Below, in pieces: positions 11,359-24,746 of a DNA stretch of 64,000 nt; the first letter of the stretch is position 1; each line of letters opens with the position of its first letter. A model generated the notes under the pieces. It searched no databases. It saw only the letters and a program-made list of their open reading frames with translations, and was not told where the DNA came from. This stretch comes from Collybia mongolica. Lineage: Eukaryota > Basidiomycota > Agaricomycetes > Agaricales > Clitocybaceae. Where the stretch lies: contig JAAXNY010000013.1 in assembly GCA_013420905.1 (NCBI GenBank), positions 930,001-994,000 of the forward strand, given 5' to 3'. The position numbers and the translations under genes were made by a program.

Positions 11359-12808
11359 ATGGAGCACCATAGGCCGAGAGCCCCGCCGTCATTTGAGCCA
11401 CCTTCAGCGTTTTCTATCGAGCTCGCAACTCTTATCGCTATTTGGGTTGAGGTATGAGTAGATTCCAATCTTCAAATCGAGCCCATCGTCATTGTTCCCC
11501 GCGATATACATACAGGTCCTTCTTTATGGTGAGACTTCTTTTGTCTTGATCCGAGTTAATCATTTACAGACATATTTTTTGGGTCTTTTCTGCAAAAGGC
11601 ATATACACATGCTTGTTCTTTGAATCCCTTTATATCATGCTCAAGAAACGAAAGGCTCGAGCAGGCTCCGGAAAGGTACCTACACCTGCTTTCGGCACAG
11701 TAGCCCTATGCTAATTTGGGTTCGAATTAGGTCTTCCTAATAGCAATTCTATTGATGCATATAGTGGCAACTATGGACGTCGGTGAGCGCTCTGAGCTGT
11801 ATGAAGGACGTGCTTTCCTTAACTATGAATTTAGCATTAAATCTCTTTCGAATGATCCAAGCGTATATCTGGTTGAGAGATTCAGTTGGGCCAATATTTT
11901 ATCTCCTTGACATGAGACGATGGGACAACTTAGCACACAACTTAAACCTCTGTTTCATGACATGGCTAGGAGATGCTCTTGTTGTAAAGCGATGCTCATT
12001 TTCGTGTTTTTCATTATACTGAAATTTTCAACAGATATATCGCTGCTTTATAATATGGAACCGAAGTTTTATTGTAATTCTCCTCCCATCCCTATTGCTG
12101 ATCTTCAGCATTGGTGCGTCAGTTCTATTTCTTATCAGACGCAAAAGTTGATGATAAGTTTGTGATTGTAGTCGCCAATGCCGCAGTTATGTTTTGGCTC
12201 ACACACCCATTTTCAATTTCTTTTATAGGATTAATAACGTGGATGGACACAGTATACCCTGTCAATCTCACGCAGAACATTCTTACGACGGGATTGATCG
12301 CGTTTAAGATTTTATATCAGCACCGTGTCTCGGCTGCAGCTGGCGCCAGGAGGGCTGGGTCGCGAATGAGACTCGTACGAGTTGTCCGTATTCTGGTGGA
12401 AAGTGCCATGGTGTATACCCTCCAGCTTCTCGTTTTGATGATCCTCTACTTCCGCATGCACAACGCCCAGTTCGTTGTGCAATATGCCATAATTCCGACC
12501 ATCGGTGCGTTGTTCTTTCACTCATCCAGGTCCATACTGAAGAAACATCAGGGATTGTTTTCAATCTGATTGCTGTACGCATCCATATGACCCAGTCCGA
12601 AAGCGTACGAGGCACAAGGACTGATATTTTGACCGGAATGTCAAGGTGGGCGGATGATCATACTACGACGGGGCTGGACAGGGTCTCATCCCATCACACG
12701 GACGAAGAAGCACCACGTATTAGACTCAAGCAGATTGGAACTTTCGTCCCAGAAGGTCAAGGCTACCACAGTCGATCTATTGATGCAAGTCAAGGAGAGC
12801 TTGCATGA
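11359..12808 (+). CDS. Basidiomycete integral membrane protein (about 7 TM), 8 exons
   Basis: The model is join(11359..11451, 11516..11528, 11599..11675, 11731..11782, 11835..11983, 12035..12113, 12172..12504, 12552..12808), 350 residues, every junction GT-AG and in frame. It starts at ATG 11359 (MEHHRPRAPP). Hydrophobic segments include FSIELATLIAIWVEVLLYGI, FLIAILLMHIVATMDV, FIVILLPSLLLIFSI and the conserved-looking NLTQNILTTGLIAFKI. A late segment IIPTIGIVFNLIAVRIHMT follows, then a hydrophilic tail with no domain. The string GDALVIYRCFIIWNR is typical of a large fungal family of uncharacterised seven-helix proteins. Exon 2 is a 13-nt micro-exon (VLLYG). Function is unknown; a transporter or receptor role would be speculation. 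It is divergent from the DUF6533 gene upstream. Confidence 0.85.
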
Positions 12809-13105
12809 GATGGTTCAGAAATAAAAATCCGGATTGTCGTCGATTAATTTATAAGAGAATTATTTATTTATAGCTATGCAGGAGGAGGAAAACTGCAACT
12901 CTTAATGATAAACGCCCTCGCATTTTATTTTTATTCATAATTCATTTGTAGGAGGAGCTGAAAGACGGGATTTCCGAATTGTTGGCGATTTGTAAGCTTT
13001 AGCCTTAGCGCCGATAATAAATCTAATAGGCTCAGGCTTGAGTTGGGCCCATCTCAGCGCTCGTACTTAACGTTGACAGTTTGAGCCTTAGCACAATCAA
13101 TACCT
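12809..13105. other. Short intergenic region upstream of ATG12
   Basis: About 300 bp with AT-rich tracts (12840-12960). It must hold the 3' flank of the membrane-protein gene and the ATG12 promoter. No specific motif could be assigned. Confidence 0.5.
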
Positions 13106-13727
13106 ATGGCGCAGGCTGCGGGAAGCCCCGACGCACCCGCACGGTCTCTGCCATTGTGGGCAGCTGCAGAACATTCGGAAACTTTTGACGAGGCTATCAA
13201 AGCGCTGGAAACTTACAAGAAAAGGGATCCTTCCAAAGGTAAGTTCAAGGTTCAGATATCGAGGATACGTTCAAGAACTCTAAATGGTTCCTTGTCTTTA
13301 GTAATCGTACGCTTCAAAGCAGTTGGAAACGCGCCAATAATGAAGCAAAATTTCTACAAGATCACATCCTCGAATCGTTTCCAGGCGGTGATACAGTTCT
13401 TAAGGAAGGAGCTGGGCTGGCAGGCTGGTGAACCACTGGTGCGTCCCAGTCGACTTCAGCCATAACGAGATCGTGTCTAATCTCTCTTCTTGACTTGCCA
13501 AGTTTACCTACATCAACCTCGCGTTCTCACCCGCGCCGGATGATACTGTATCCAATCTATTCAAGGTACTCTAGTCCTTGTGTCGGTCACCGGACCACTG
13601 ACATACATCGTGGTTCAGTCGTTTTCCACAGATGGTCACTTAATCGTAAACTACAGGTACCCTTATTATTTCCACCTCTCGACTTGTCTGATCTCCTCGG
13701 AATAGCACGACGGCGGCATGGGGTTAG
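13106..13727 (+). CDS. ATG12: Autophagy ubiquitin-like modifier Atg12, 5 exons
   Basis: The model is join(13106..13238, 13302..13438, 13503..13565, 13619..13656, 13706..13727), 130 residues, all introns GT-AG and 49-64 nt. The joined protein carries the Atg12 ubiquitin-fold signature: VRFKAVGNAPIMKQNFYKI, then RFQAVIQFLRKELGW, FTYINLAFSPAPDD, STDGHLIVNY, and a C-terminal TTAAWG ending on glycine. In the known pathway this terminal Gly is activated by Atg7, passed to Atg10 and joined to a lysine of Atg5. The Atg12-Atg5/Atg16 complex then promotes Atg8 lipidation on the phagophore. The N-terminal 44 residues are poorly conserved, as usual. The gene looks intact and single-copy in the window. 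Confidence 0.96.
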
Positions 13728-16700
13728 GCGTCGTTTCTATCATGTCTCAGGTGATATAAAGACATAGGATCGTTTCGGAAGGCGGACGGATCCACGGCCT
13801 CCCTTCTATCCTCGCAATGAGCCTCCTCTGTGCGACATCTTGCCCTTCCTCCTCGCCTTTGGGTAGGATATGATGCGCGCCGCACCATAGGTGTTGTTTG
13901 ATAATAAAGATATTCACAAACCCATGTTCAGCTTCTTCTGAATTCGAGCTTCATTAAATCAATCCAAGCAGAGTCCTCGGATCCCGATCACCCTTCGGGC
14001 CTGGGCTGGATGGCCATGAGATTCATCTTACTCAGATGTATGAAAACGCAAATTGCGTTAGGTTTTCCATCCAAACATGAGGTCATTTCGGTCTTCTCTG
14101 TCTGCCAGTGATTCGCTACAAGTTTATATGTTGTCTCAATGTTGTATCTTTTTTACTGACGTGGGTGTCTTGACGGCATGCACTGGTGAGCATTCCCATT
14201 TTCAATGTTTCAGATGGTTGGCAGGGTCGCTGTGCCTTGAGATTCAAGGACATCAACCTCATCTACAGGTGATTGATATCTTTTCTGTTGTATATCTTGA
14301 CTAATGTTCTGTGACAAAGTATGCCGCGGTGGCGAAGGCAGGTGAATTTCCATGCACTGGAAATATGAAAGGACTGGGTGTCATTATTTAACGACAATGC
14401 CGCCCGAAATGCACATTACAATCGGTCCGTAAAACTATCATCCAAATCTCCTACGGGACTAGCGTCGAAAGTGCCGAGCCCCTGACAATTACTGCTCCGT
14501 CGTCCCTAGTGCCGGAATGGCATCTCTTATCCTTTGAGTGCGTTTTGCGAAAAGCTCCAGGGTATCAACATGACAAAAGTCAATTGAATTGGAGTCCGAG
14601 AGATTGATCCTGTTATGCCGAGTTCACAAGCGCAACCACACCGAATACCGGGTGCACACGTATCTTTCATGCCACTAAAGGCGCGGGGTGGGGTCACATT
14701 GTTTTAGATTGATCGTGGACGCCGCGTCATTCAGGTAATACCTGGAGGAGTTTTAATGTACCTTAGGAAACCTTCCACAGCTATAGCATGGTGGCGGACC
14801 TCCACAGCATTCCGATTGTTGAAGAATAAATTCGCCCTCATTTCCCAGTTGATGATCGATGCCTTTCAAACCTCAGTGGTGCCGCGTGATTATGCAGAAG
14901 AGAAGAGAACCAGGCGTGAGGACAAAGGAACGTATAAAGCGCGGATGCATTTTTACGTGTATCCTTATCGTCACCTGCTCACGATCGCAGTACTCGCGGA
15001 GTAATCGTGTCCTCCCATCGTAGAGAATCACCATCGGACAAGATCTGGATCCTAAGGTTAGATCACCCTCGAATACCTGAAGGAACCCAGTTAGGTGGTT
15101 CTAGCAATAATTCGCAAGGGTGGTGTCAACATATCAGCCTCGGGACAGCGGTCAAGTGTCTGCTAGGCTGACGTTGCTGGGAATTTCGGGGACATTTGCG
15201 CCTTGTGACCACCTGGGTCTGAACAGCGACTCTATCCGTTAGGTGAGACGGAACTTTGCAAGTGCGAAGATACCGCAGAAGGCGGCAATTTTGACAGTTC
15301 CTATAGATTATCCTTTATTTGCTGGACGGGAAGTGATGTTACGGTACGCCCAAGTTTATGCCCAGCTAAGTTCAAGATAGGGTCATGCGAGGAGTTAGCA
15401 CAGTAAGTAGTAGCAGGGCAGAAAACAACAGGGTTGCAGGTACCTCTTTATGTGTTTTTTACGGACGGAATGACTAGTTCATTGTATTTTGTGTCCCATG
15501 TCCGTGGCATCCTGAGTTGAGCGGGCCGAGAGGAAAACGCAACGATGAGAAACTTCGAGTCGGGAAAGTCGGGGAGTGCACCTCCGTTTGGGCTTTGTCC
15601 GGGACTAAACTGTGAGGAGGTAGTATTTTCTACTTTATTAAGCCTCAAGGTGATCCAAGAATTCAAGAGTCCAAACTCATCCGTGTGGGCCTGTTGAACG
15701 GGAGAACCCACCTAGAACTGCGCAGTTCGGATATAAGAGTATACTAAGCAAGGAAGAGCCTGGGTTTGAATGGTCAAGTTATAGTAGGACGTCCTCGTGC
15801 TTTGAATAGGATGGCGATACTCTTGGTATCAAATGTATTGGTTGGTAGTGGGTGGTGACTTGGCTGATGCGGCGGCAGGTGTTAAGGTGCCGGCGGAATT
15901 ATGGTGATTGAGTTTTCAGAGTAGGGGACCAGGGACGGTGCTGGTTTCGGATTCGAGTTCTGAGTGGATTTGGGTGCCTGTATTGTCGATGGTGTCACGA
16001 GTGCAATTTGAAGGAGGCGACGGGAGCGCGTTTGTCTGTGGGTATCGGCTTTTACTCGGCCGGCCTTATCCCGTGAATTTAGGAGTGGAAACCTAGGATA
16101 ATAATCGCCCGCAGCTTGGTGGATGATTTCAGTGGTCTGGACGACACCCAAGTTTGCCCGGACTGCGTCCGATCGTTCAGTTTCCAGGTGCATTCATTAA
16201 TCATGGAGAATATATAATTCCGTGTTTCCACTCAGGTCCCACGCATGCAAACCCGAAATAAGACCGCAGTGCGTTGCCAGATGCAGACGTTGGGGGGAAG
16301 TAGAAAGGTGATTTGAAGTGTGAAGTGTGTGATATTCATTAAAGGGTCCTTGAATAATACTTGGTGATCAAAACGCGATTGCCGGGGAGTGCGTGTTTCG
16401 GGTTCCGGCCAACTGCGAATCGAATTTCACATCTATAACATGATGTGGGGATAAGGCTCGAAAGAGGAGGCCAGTTCTAGGTGCAAGACAATTGAAGACA
16501 GGCAAACCTATGTATTGCGGACCACGAGACCATGCAATGGTATGAAGTATGTATTGTACATACGTTCTATAAATAATATTGATACCTATTAGGGAGTGAG
16601 CGAGTCCCAACCGAGAACCATACGTGTAATAAGAGAAATATGCGATGAGATGTCTAGGAATGATATGCATGCAGATGGAAAGCGACGAAAGCAGGTGATA

Positions 16701-19700
16701 TGGCGATGTCGGGGTGGTGTGGGCTGAACCTATTGGCAGCGGGCGGCGACATCTACAAAGTCCCGAAATGGAGAAAGCAAAACTCTAAACTAATTCACGA
16801 CTTTTTCTGGAGATGGAATAAGGCAAGGTCGCCGTGGTGTTAACGTAAAACTCACTGGTCGCATCATGAGCGGGGACCCTTGTGACTGGGCAGGTGGCTG
16901 TAACATTTAGGAGAGTTAGTTAACCGAGCTAGCCCTAGCGAGGAAAAACCGACCGGCATCATGTAGGACGGCGTTGTCGGCGGGTTTTGGGGATAGGAGG
17001 ATGCATTTTTTGAAAGTACTTTTTGGAGCTGATATGATATGAGCTCGAGAAAGGTAGGTGTAAAAGACTTATTCATGCTTACCTTAGCTTCACTCTCCGC
17101 TGCCCGCTGGGCGTACATGTTTGGATGTAGCGCGACGTTTTGCATACTCGTTGCATTTGGCAGAGAGTGTAGTGATGAAGATAGGCTGGGTAGTGAAACA
17201 AGGTTGGAAGGTGCCATTTTTTTCGACGCGTCGTGAGTGGCCATTGGTAATTTTGATAAGTGCACTTTTTAATTGCGCAACCAAGTAATGGGCAGGAAGA
17301 AGATAAGAAGACAGGCGAAGAGAGGATGAAAGACGGTTTATAAGAAGACAAGAGCAACCTGCCGAGCACAAAGGTGATAACGGGGGTGAAGAAAAGAAAT
17401 TAGGTGGGTGTAATGGGAGAACTTTATATCGCTGGCCGCGTGCAAGTGTGACGGGTTTTTCATCTCACGTTCCGATCGTTTTTAGCGCAACCTGCTTATT
17501 ACGGCAAGTAAACGCTGCATCAATCGCAATTTCATGGCACATCTGCTACAAGATGCGAACCTTGCGATCTTCTGGGTTATAAGGGCCTAAGACCTTCCGT
17601 CGCAAAGGTAGCTTCACACCTGGTAACATCTCCGTACCCGGTTTCCACAATTCACCCCGATGCAGCCGCATGATCCAAGATTCATATCCGGCGGTTCCCC
17701 CCCGATGGAAAATCAGGGCCTTTTTCAGCCTGCCTCGAGGCAGTAATTAGTAACAAGTAATCAGGTTGTTCATTTGCCTGAGCTGCAAATTCTGGGGTGC
17801 TCGGTTTATCAGTGATGAGGGGGGAAATTCCAATAAGATCATCCCTGAAATCCAGCCACAGCCTGCGGAGCCTTTCATCTCGACTCCCATCGTAGCCAAT
17901 CGTCCCTTGGGACAGGAATCTCCAGTTCAGCGAATCGTCAGCTTCTGACTGCACACGCTCTTGGGAACTCTATACGTCAATACTACTTCCGTCGTATGGT
18001 TTTCTTTGTGAGTAAACTCAATCCTATTCATGTGTATGCGGTATTAAGATCTGGATTTCTTCCTGCAGGCCCCATGCCCCCCGCACATGAATGTTTCAGG
18101 AACGTCAAACAGGCGATATACATCCACACCTCTGTACTCTAACAGTAAGACCGCCCATGCCCATTCATGGCCGGAGATAGGTAAGTTATTGTCCAATCTC
18201 TAAAATGAAACGGGGCATTCCGAAAGAGCATCTAATCGATGTGGCGTTCCGTCATCTGTATTATCTGACAACCTGCAGGATTAGGTCTGCCAACACTGTT
18301 TAGTCGTCTGCTTCTAGATAACGAGGGTTTGTGGGGGGGTTTGGGTAATTTCCAGCCTTACCCTGCAGGTTCTTGACGAAACCGACGGTTCGCTAGGCAT
18401 ACCCGTCATCAAACTTGGTATCATCTGACGTCTTTTCTGTCCAATGGGCACTGCCTTGTCTTCCTGGTGGCGCCACGTGTTCTTCGCTTGAAAAACCAAC
18501 GCCAAATACATGTTAAAACGTAACGAAGTATGCTCACCATGACTATCGCGGAACGTGAACCGTTAAATGCCAGTCATGATCAGGAGCTCCTGGACGGATT
18601 GAATGATTCCAATCTATTAACACACAACTGTCTTCTTGGGTGGTAGCCTTTTGCGAGCCAATCATATTATAACATCATGGATCCACCAATGAGGGCGAAC
18701 CAGACAATGTTTACCTACTTGACGCCGCAGACGTATGCGCATACGGATACTGTATTGAATGTTCCGAGTGAGAACGACTTGGACATCTTACCTTCTGTAA
18801 ACGTAGGCAAATGACCCACAGGTTCTGAAATGGGAAAAAATCACCGATGAATAAAAAAAAATGGTGACACGTCGTTCTTCAAGTCTTACATGTGTGCGAC
18901 ACATCATTCAAATAAATTCATCACTCAATCGTTTTCCTCGGGGCGCCAGTAGGTGTACGTGAAGATTTATATATTTCTGGACAGCCAAGATCCGTCCGAC
19001 CTGGTCACATTGTATGTTGCCGGCCCATCAGTCTCAGTCTCTCTTGATAATTCCCAAGCCGGATGATGGCCTGACCGCGACGCGTTCTTAAAAGGTGCGC
19101 GATCATCAGAGTCAGTCGCCTTCCCCGGAGTACTAACGTGAGCAACCAGCCCCCGGTATGCGGCCGGTTTACGCGATCCCAAGCGTAGCGTACCATGCAA
19201 ATCCGGCAAGCGCCTCTTGCTGGATAAATAACATGAATATTATTTCCGTTCCATCTATGATCAAATGGAATATGGCAACTGCTCACGAAAGTTAGCCCAG
19301 CTCCGTGACATGCGCTATTTAATGCTGTCATGTTCACGTTGGTTCTGCATCGCGGGCTTTGCTCAAGGTTGTATTATCGTCCCACGCAAGGAAGATACAG
19401 TGTGGGAAGTTTATATATATGTCAAGGATGATTGAGTTTGTCCACGAGGCGTTTCGTTATGGATAGATGCCGAGGTGTTTGCCCAAAGATAAAGTAGTGG
19501 GTTGTGGGTTGTGAGTGGATGTGTCCAGTGTCCGATAAGTCAATTCAAAAGATTGCTAGGCTCTTCAACCCTTCATTTCGGGCAATTAAGGAGATCGAGT
19601 CGCGTTAATATGAATCCCAGTAGGGGTTAGGCTCGTACTTCGAATCTATGTATATTATTGAGCAATATAGTACTTGCGACGTTTTTTGGGATTGGCCTCG

Positions 19701-22700
19701 AGGAGGGGACGTGATATATGAGAAGTGTTGACTCATAGCCATCTTTGATTATCTTGAGCTTCTCAGCCGTTAACAGACTCTGTCCCAGCCCCACTTCACC
19801 TGACTGTAACTTTGTTTCGTAGAGGCATGGCACCATCGAGTGTCTTCCGTTCACCCCCTTACGCCCAAATCAAGTCTACGCGGATTATTGACTTTGGTGA
19901 TAACTTGAATTCTCAACATCCCGATATCAGGCTGTTATTATCTTTCTAGGAGACAAGGGGTGACTGCTTGATCAGAGGAAGGGAAATAAGGTTGTCTATT
20001 ATTAAATGTAATTGCTTCCGCCGGCCATTCAATACGATTTGATGATCCGGTCGTATGTTTCTCTAAGATAGGACTTCAAGGGGGTGGGTGAGGGGTGATA
20101 GATCTGTATTCCGTAACTCGCGAGGGGTGACTAGTTGTAACATGGATCGCTTCTTCTAACATCATTCCGCAGTTATACGTTCTCCATGTACGATGCTGTG
20201 CGATGGCGCGCCCAAACTTTCTGGAAATTTCAAAATCTAAAATGAACTGTTGCTCGACAGCGCATGGAGTAAAGAGGTGATTTCACCAAAAAAGGGCGCA
20301 AATTTGCAGGGCTCCCCTTTCTAGCCCGCCTCTTAATTGAGTAGAGCCTGGAAGCATACATAGTCGGTTGCCAGGGGGTTGACAGTGGTCAATCTCGGTA
20401 TGTGCGGGCTATGAGTGGTTTGCGCGACCAGGTAACAAGGACCTCAAGTTCGATAGGGAAAACGTGTGTGCAGATGTGTGCACTGGGCGCCCAGAAACTG
20501 GCTGAGTGGTAACACGGCTTCCTGCGCGGCCGACAACGTACATGATATGCAAAGCCGGGTTCGACGGTTGATCAGGAGCATCCACGATGCAGCTGTGACG
20601 GCCATAGAACTTGCTGCTGTCCAGCCTCGTGCGGTAGCCATTAACAACCTACACGTAACCCACATGTGAAACCTGTGCACGAGGCTACATGGCTAGCCCT
20701 CCGTTCCGAATCTCGCCCTCCCTCCGTGCTTGCAGGTTCCAAAAGCAGAAGTGTGAGTACAGTTTCCCAGCTACACCCCGAGTAACCTAAAGCGAGGCTT
20801 ATGCGAAGTGAGTGTTAGGCCGGATAGCCTTGGCAAAGAACATGCTATTAGAACTCCATTGTGGCTCACAACAGTCCGCGATGGCTTCGCGAACATTGGG
20901 CTTCAAGTCCTCTCCGCCTGCTGTCGCATCGACATCTATTTGTAGTCGTGCGGTTCTCGTTTTAATCTAGGTGAGCCGGATTTGATGGAGTGTGTCCCTA
21001 ATATCAGCGACGGAGTAGCCCTTGAAGGAATGCTAACTTAGAAAATTGAGTTTTTCATCGATTTAAAAGAATAAGCAACGTACAAGAATTTGGCATATAC
21101 GGTATAGATATGAAAGAGAGGCAGGCCACCGCAATGACCTGTGCAGACACTATAGTGTACCGATGGGAGGCCGTGCTGATCCACATGAGGAGGGATGTTT
21201 GCATGAGAACGAAGTAGGTCCCCAAACATGTCGGAATTAAAAGATCGCACGAACCGTAATTTGGCAGCTTGCTGCTGCAAAATTTCGGTGATCTGATCCA
21301 CTTAAATGTTGGCTTCGTTTGTTCCTTCCCGCTCTATAGGAGTCGCGTTGGCAAAGCTGCTGGAAAGGATTGCTGCCAGAGCCGCACTGGTTCCTAACTG
21401 GCGAGTTGTAGAGTACTTGTGAGTGCTTGGGAAATTTTTGGTGTTGGGTCCGCAGGGATACTTGATAAGAGCCGCGCTTGCGCCCCCCCCCAACACTAGA
21501 CTAAAGTGTGATGAGTTCATGCGAAGATTACAGGAGGAGGGGGCTCACAAGGATAACAGATGCGTTCGCTGTCTTAAAAGAAGTTGTTCGCCCTTGTCCT
21601 AGGTTCATGTTCAGGTAAATGGCTGCTTGTCGTTGAAACAAGGAAGTTGGGACAATACCTAGAAAATAATATGGCTGGACCAGGTTTAGCGCCTATACCT
21701 TGCATGTTTTTTAAAAATATTGATCGATGGGAACATTATGGATTTCTGACTCCTGATTCGAACAGATGAGAGGGAGAGCTGAGCTTGGCGTTGAATTGTG
21801 TTGGATGAACCCAGAGCATCCACAATAGCGGTCGTTAATATGTGGCCTTCTGGACTGTAAGTATAATTATAAGAGAGTGGTTGTATGAGAGACACAAATC
21901 GTGGGTACAAATGTGACTCCACGACCTCGTGCCCAGTTGTATTTGATTGTTCTCCTCGACCCAATCAACATGCATCATGCATTAACTCCACACAGTCCTC
22001 TACATTCACGTTAAGATTCGAACGGTTTTGAGTAGGTGGCTTACCATACTGTCTTTTCCTAGTTGGGTTGTTGTAAACTCGGGCCTATATAACCAATAGT
22101 TGTGGTTGGGATCGATAATGTACTCTAACTCGTTTTTTTGATGTCAGGACAGATGAGGACCACTCTTTCCAATGCCGACCCACCCTATGAACCGCGGCAA
22201 TCCGGGTGGTCGAGCATTCCAGGTGACAGTTTCAAGAAGCAATCCAGTTGTAGCCACGACGGGTACCACATTGTTTATAGCTAAAAGCTGGCCTACTCTA
22301 ATACCTATTCCTAGACATGATCATATCCACCCTTCGCCGACTTCCCCCCTGTTACGAGCTTGGGAAAAGAACGGGGCAAGTTGTGGTGGGTGTTATAAGG
22401 TTCAGAAAGCATGGGCAACAGGAGAACAGCAAGTGGCCGTTGTTATATGGATCCCGTCATGTTAGGATCAACATGACAAGTACGGAACCTTGTGTCCAAA
22501 TGGAGGATAATGTTGCGCTACTTCGATTGCTTTTCAACTGCCCTTCCTCTCGATCGATAGCGCATATAACGGCCATATTTATCCCCGCCATTTCCGGGGA
22601 AGCACAAGGATTCAAAAGGTCCTGTGCATTATTCAAGTCATAATACATACAGGGGCTTTTTCAGTCGCCTTCCGCCACCGGATATGCTACCTCAATTATC

Positions 22701-24137
22701 GGGGTGGAGCGTTAAGTCGAAGGATCTATATACGGACCTCTTTCATCAAAGACAGGGGCGAGCTGAGGCAACTTAATGCCACAGGAGGCCTGTGGTGACA
22801 CAAAGGTTCATGTGCTACTAAATCCTGGAAATCTGAAATCTCACCAATCCCGAAGAATTACGACAAGGAGTGGCATGTTCTTCAAGCAGTTCGGCTCGGT
22901 CAACCAGAAAGACTCCCCTGCTGCCTGTTACACCATCGGGGGTTTTGAACTTCCACATACGGTGGTTTATTATTGGAGCGCGCTAATGCATGTCTTCTGT
23001 TGTAAGACGGCACCGATATTTGGCACTGCTTCCCATACGCTACCGTACGCTTGTCCAAACTGGACACCATCATGGCTCTTATTCGGATTCGTTTGCTTTC
23101 TGGGGGAGATCGAGTACTAGAGCGATACTCTTTCTGGTCTTATTCGTCCTCTTACCCTATCGATACTTCATCGTACCTTCACATTCTGCGGTTCGGGGCC
23201 ATGCCACGCGTCACATGCTCTGCACACGATTACTGGATAGCGAACCAACGCACCTATGCCTTGTTATTGTCTTAGGACCTCCCCTATCAGCAATTCCTCA
23301 ATAAAAGGTCTTGAGGAATCTGCTTCCCCAATGGGCGCATCTACACTTTCGCTGCGACCGGTTTTCGGTTTGCACAAGTGTACATGAAGTGTAGCTACAT
23401 TGATACCCATTCCATTTCTCAACACTGGAGTGGGTCAACTCCAGGTTGGTCATCGTTCCGTCACATATGGATGGCTTCTCCCTCATCCACACTCGTTCGA
23501 GTTTCTGCCCCGTTCCGGGAAAGTAAAAGCGAGCCGTGAAAGGCCAGAAGCGTTGTAGATCTTACGCGATTAGTACGTGGATCGGTTGTACATGCTTCGG
23601 GCGCGGGTTCGTTGGGTAAGGATAGCTCTCTAGTGCGTCCAATGGAGGTTGTTGGCGGTGAGAAGCCAACCGCTGGTCCGTTGTGCAGTTGAGTTATGAT
23701 CCCTCTCAATCCACTAGTTCCCCTTCAGATACGACAAAATCATAAGCAAAGGGTTGACTTCACCTCGGTCTAATGGTAGTTGAGTGAGAAACCGTTGACC
23801 ATTAATATATCGTTCCCTTGGCTCACTCACCGTGTTTCCTTCGCATTATTGGGTCAATCTATCCTTCGTGGACGGAGACAACATGCATAACGAAACGAAA
23901 TAAAAGTCAGATTGATGTACGGAAATCTGGATTTTGTGTCGGCATTCACCCTGCTATACCACTATACTGTGTATTGTCAAGAAGTTGACGCTTCACCTTC
24001 ACTGGCCTAGGAGTCTTGAAGTTGGCACGTTGTGGGAGGGCTTATGGTATCCTTGATTGCTGACAAGGTATTACGCGTTGCAAACCAGCTTCCCTCTACT
24101 TACACAATATCTTCCTTGAGAACCGCCTCCACTCAGG
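13728..24137. other. 10.4-kb stretch without a gene I can name
   Basis: CpG-retaining, about 50% GC sequence with many short open frames but no recognisable protein. Pieces that look somewhat gene-like are listed here. One is 14077-14304 (+). Another is 14756-15004 (+), a basic 82-codon frame. A third is 15882-16193 (-), with 'RANLGVVQTTEIIHQAAGDYY'. A fourth is 16864-17371 (-), where a frame starting MATHDASKK ends at an AAG/GTAAGC donor near 17095. The last is 21038-21520 (-). None could be assembled into a family I recognise. Genuine lineage-specific genes with short exons could be missed here. Confidence 0.4.
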
Positions 24138-24720
24138 TAGGTAAGCTACAATGTAGTGTACCATACGGTCTAGTGGGTGTATACAATGTAGTGTACCATA
24201 CGGCCTGCTAGAGCTTCTTTTAACCGCTGCCAAATATGTACAACTACATGTAGTTGTACCATACAAATCCACCAGACATGTAGACCATGCACAGCCAAAT
24301 GAGTCAAGCAGTCAGCTATGGATTATGGCATGGCATATATATATCCTTTTGGTATGGCCAAAAATTGTTATAGTCAAAGGGATACAAGACATGGCCAATG
24401 GGCAGATGGCACATGGCCAACGGACATATGGCACACGGCCAACGGACATACGGCCAATGGACACACGGCCAACGGACACACGACACACAGTCAACGGACA
24501 CATGGCACACGGCCAACAGACATACAGCACACAGCACACAGCACAGGGCCAACGGACATAGGCATGGACGGTGTATATACTCATAAATGTTATACATATT
24601 CCTAGCCAGACAGCCAATGGACAGACAGCACATGGACCGATGGCCAACGGATACATGGCCAACAGACAGACAGCCAACTGATACACGGCACATGGTGCAC
24701 AGACACACGGCATATTCATA
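24138..24720 (+). repeat. Left inverted end with minisatellite
   Basis: Two direct copies of TACAATGTAGTGTACCATAC start near 24147 and 24181. A perfect 22-bp palindrome follows at 24238-24259, centred on ACATGT. From about 24385 to 24716 comes a minisatellite of degenerate 15-nt units (consensus acggccaacggacac). The reverse complement of the whole arrangement is at 31199-31700. In-frame translations of the satellite give spurious Cys- or Gly-rich peptides and are not genes. Confidence 0.85.
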
Positions 24721-24746
24721 GATGTTATTACAAATATTGCTATACA

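Noticed and set aside
23755..23830. tRNA gene suggested by TCGGTCTAATGGTAG
   Set aside because: Only a D-arm-like stretch; no T-arm (GGTTCGAATC-type) or acceptor stem could be formed.
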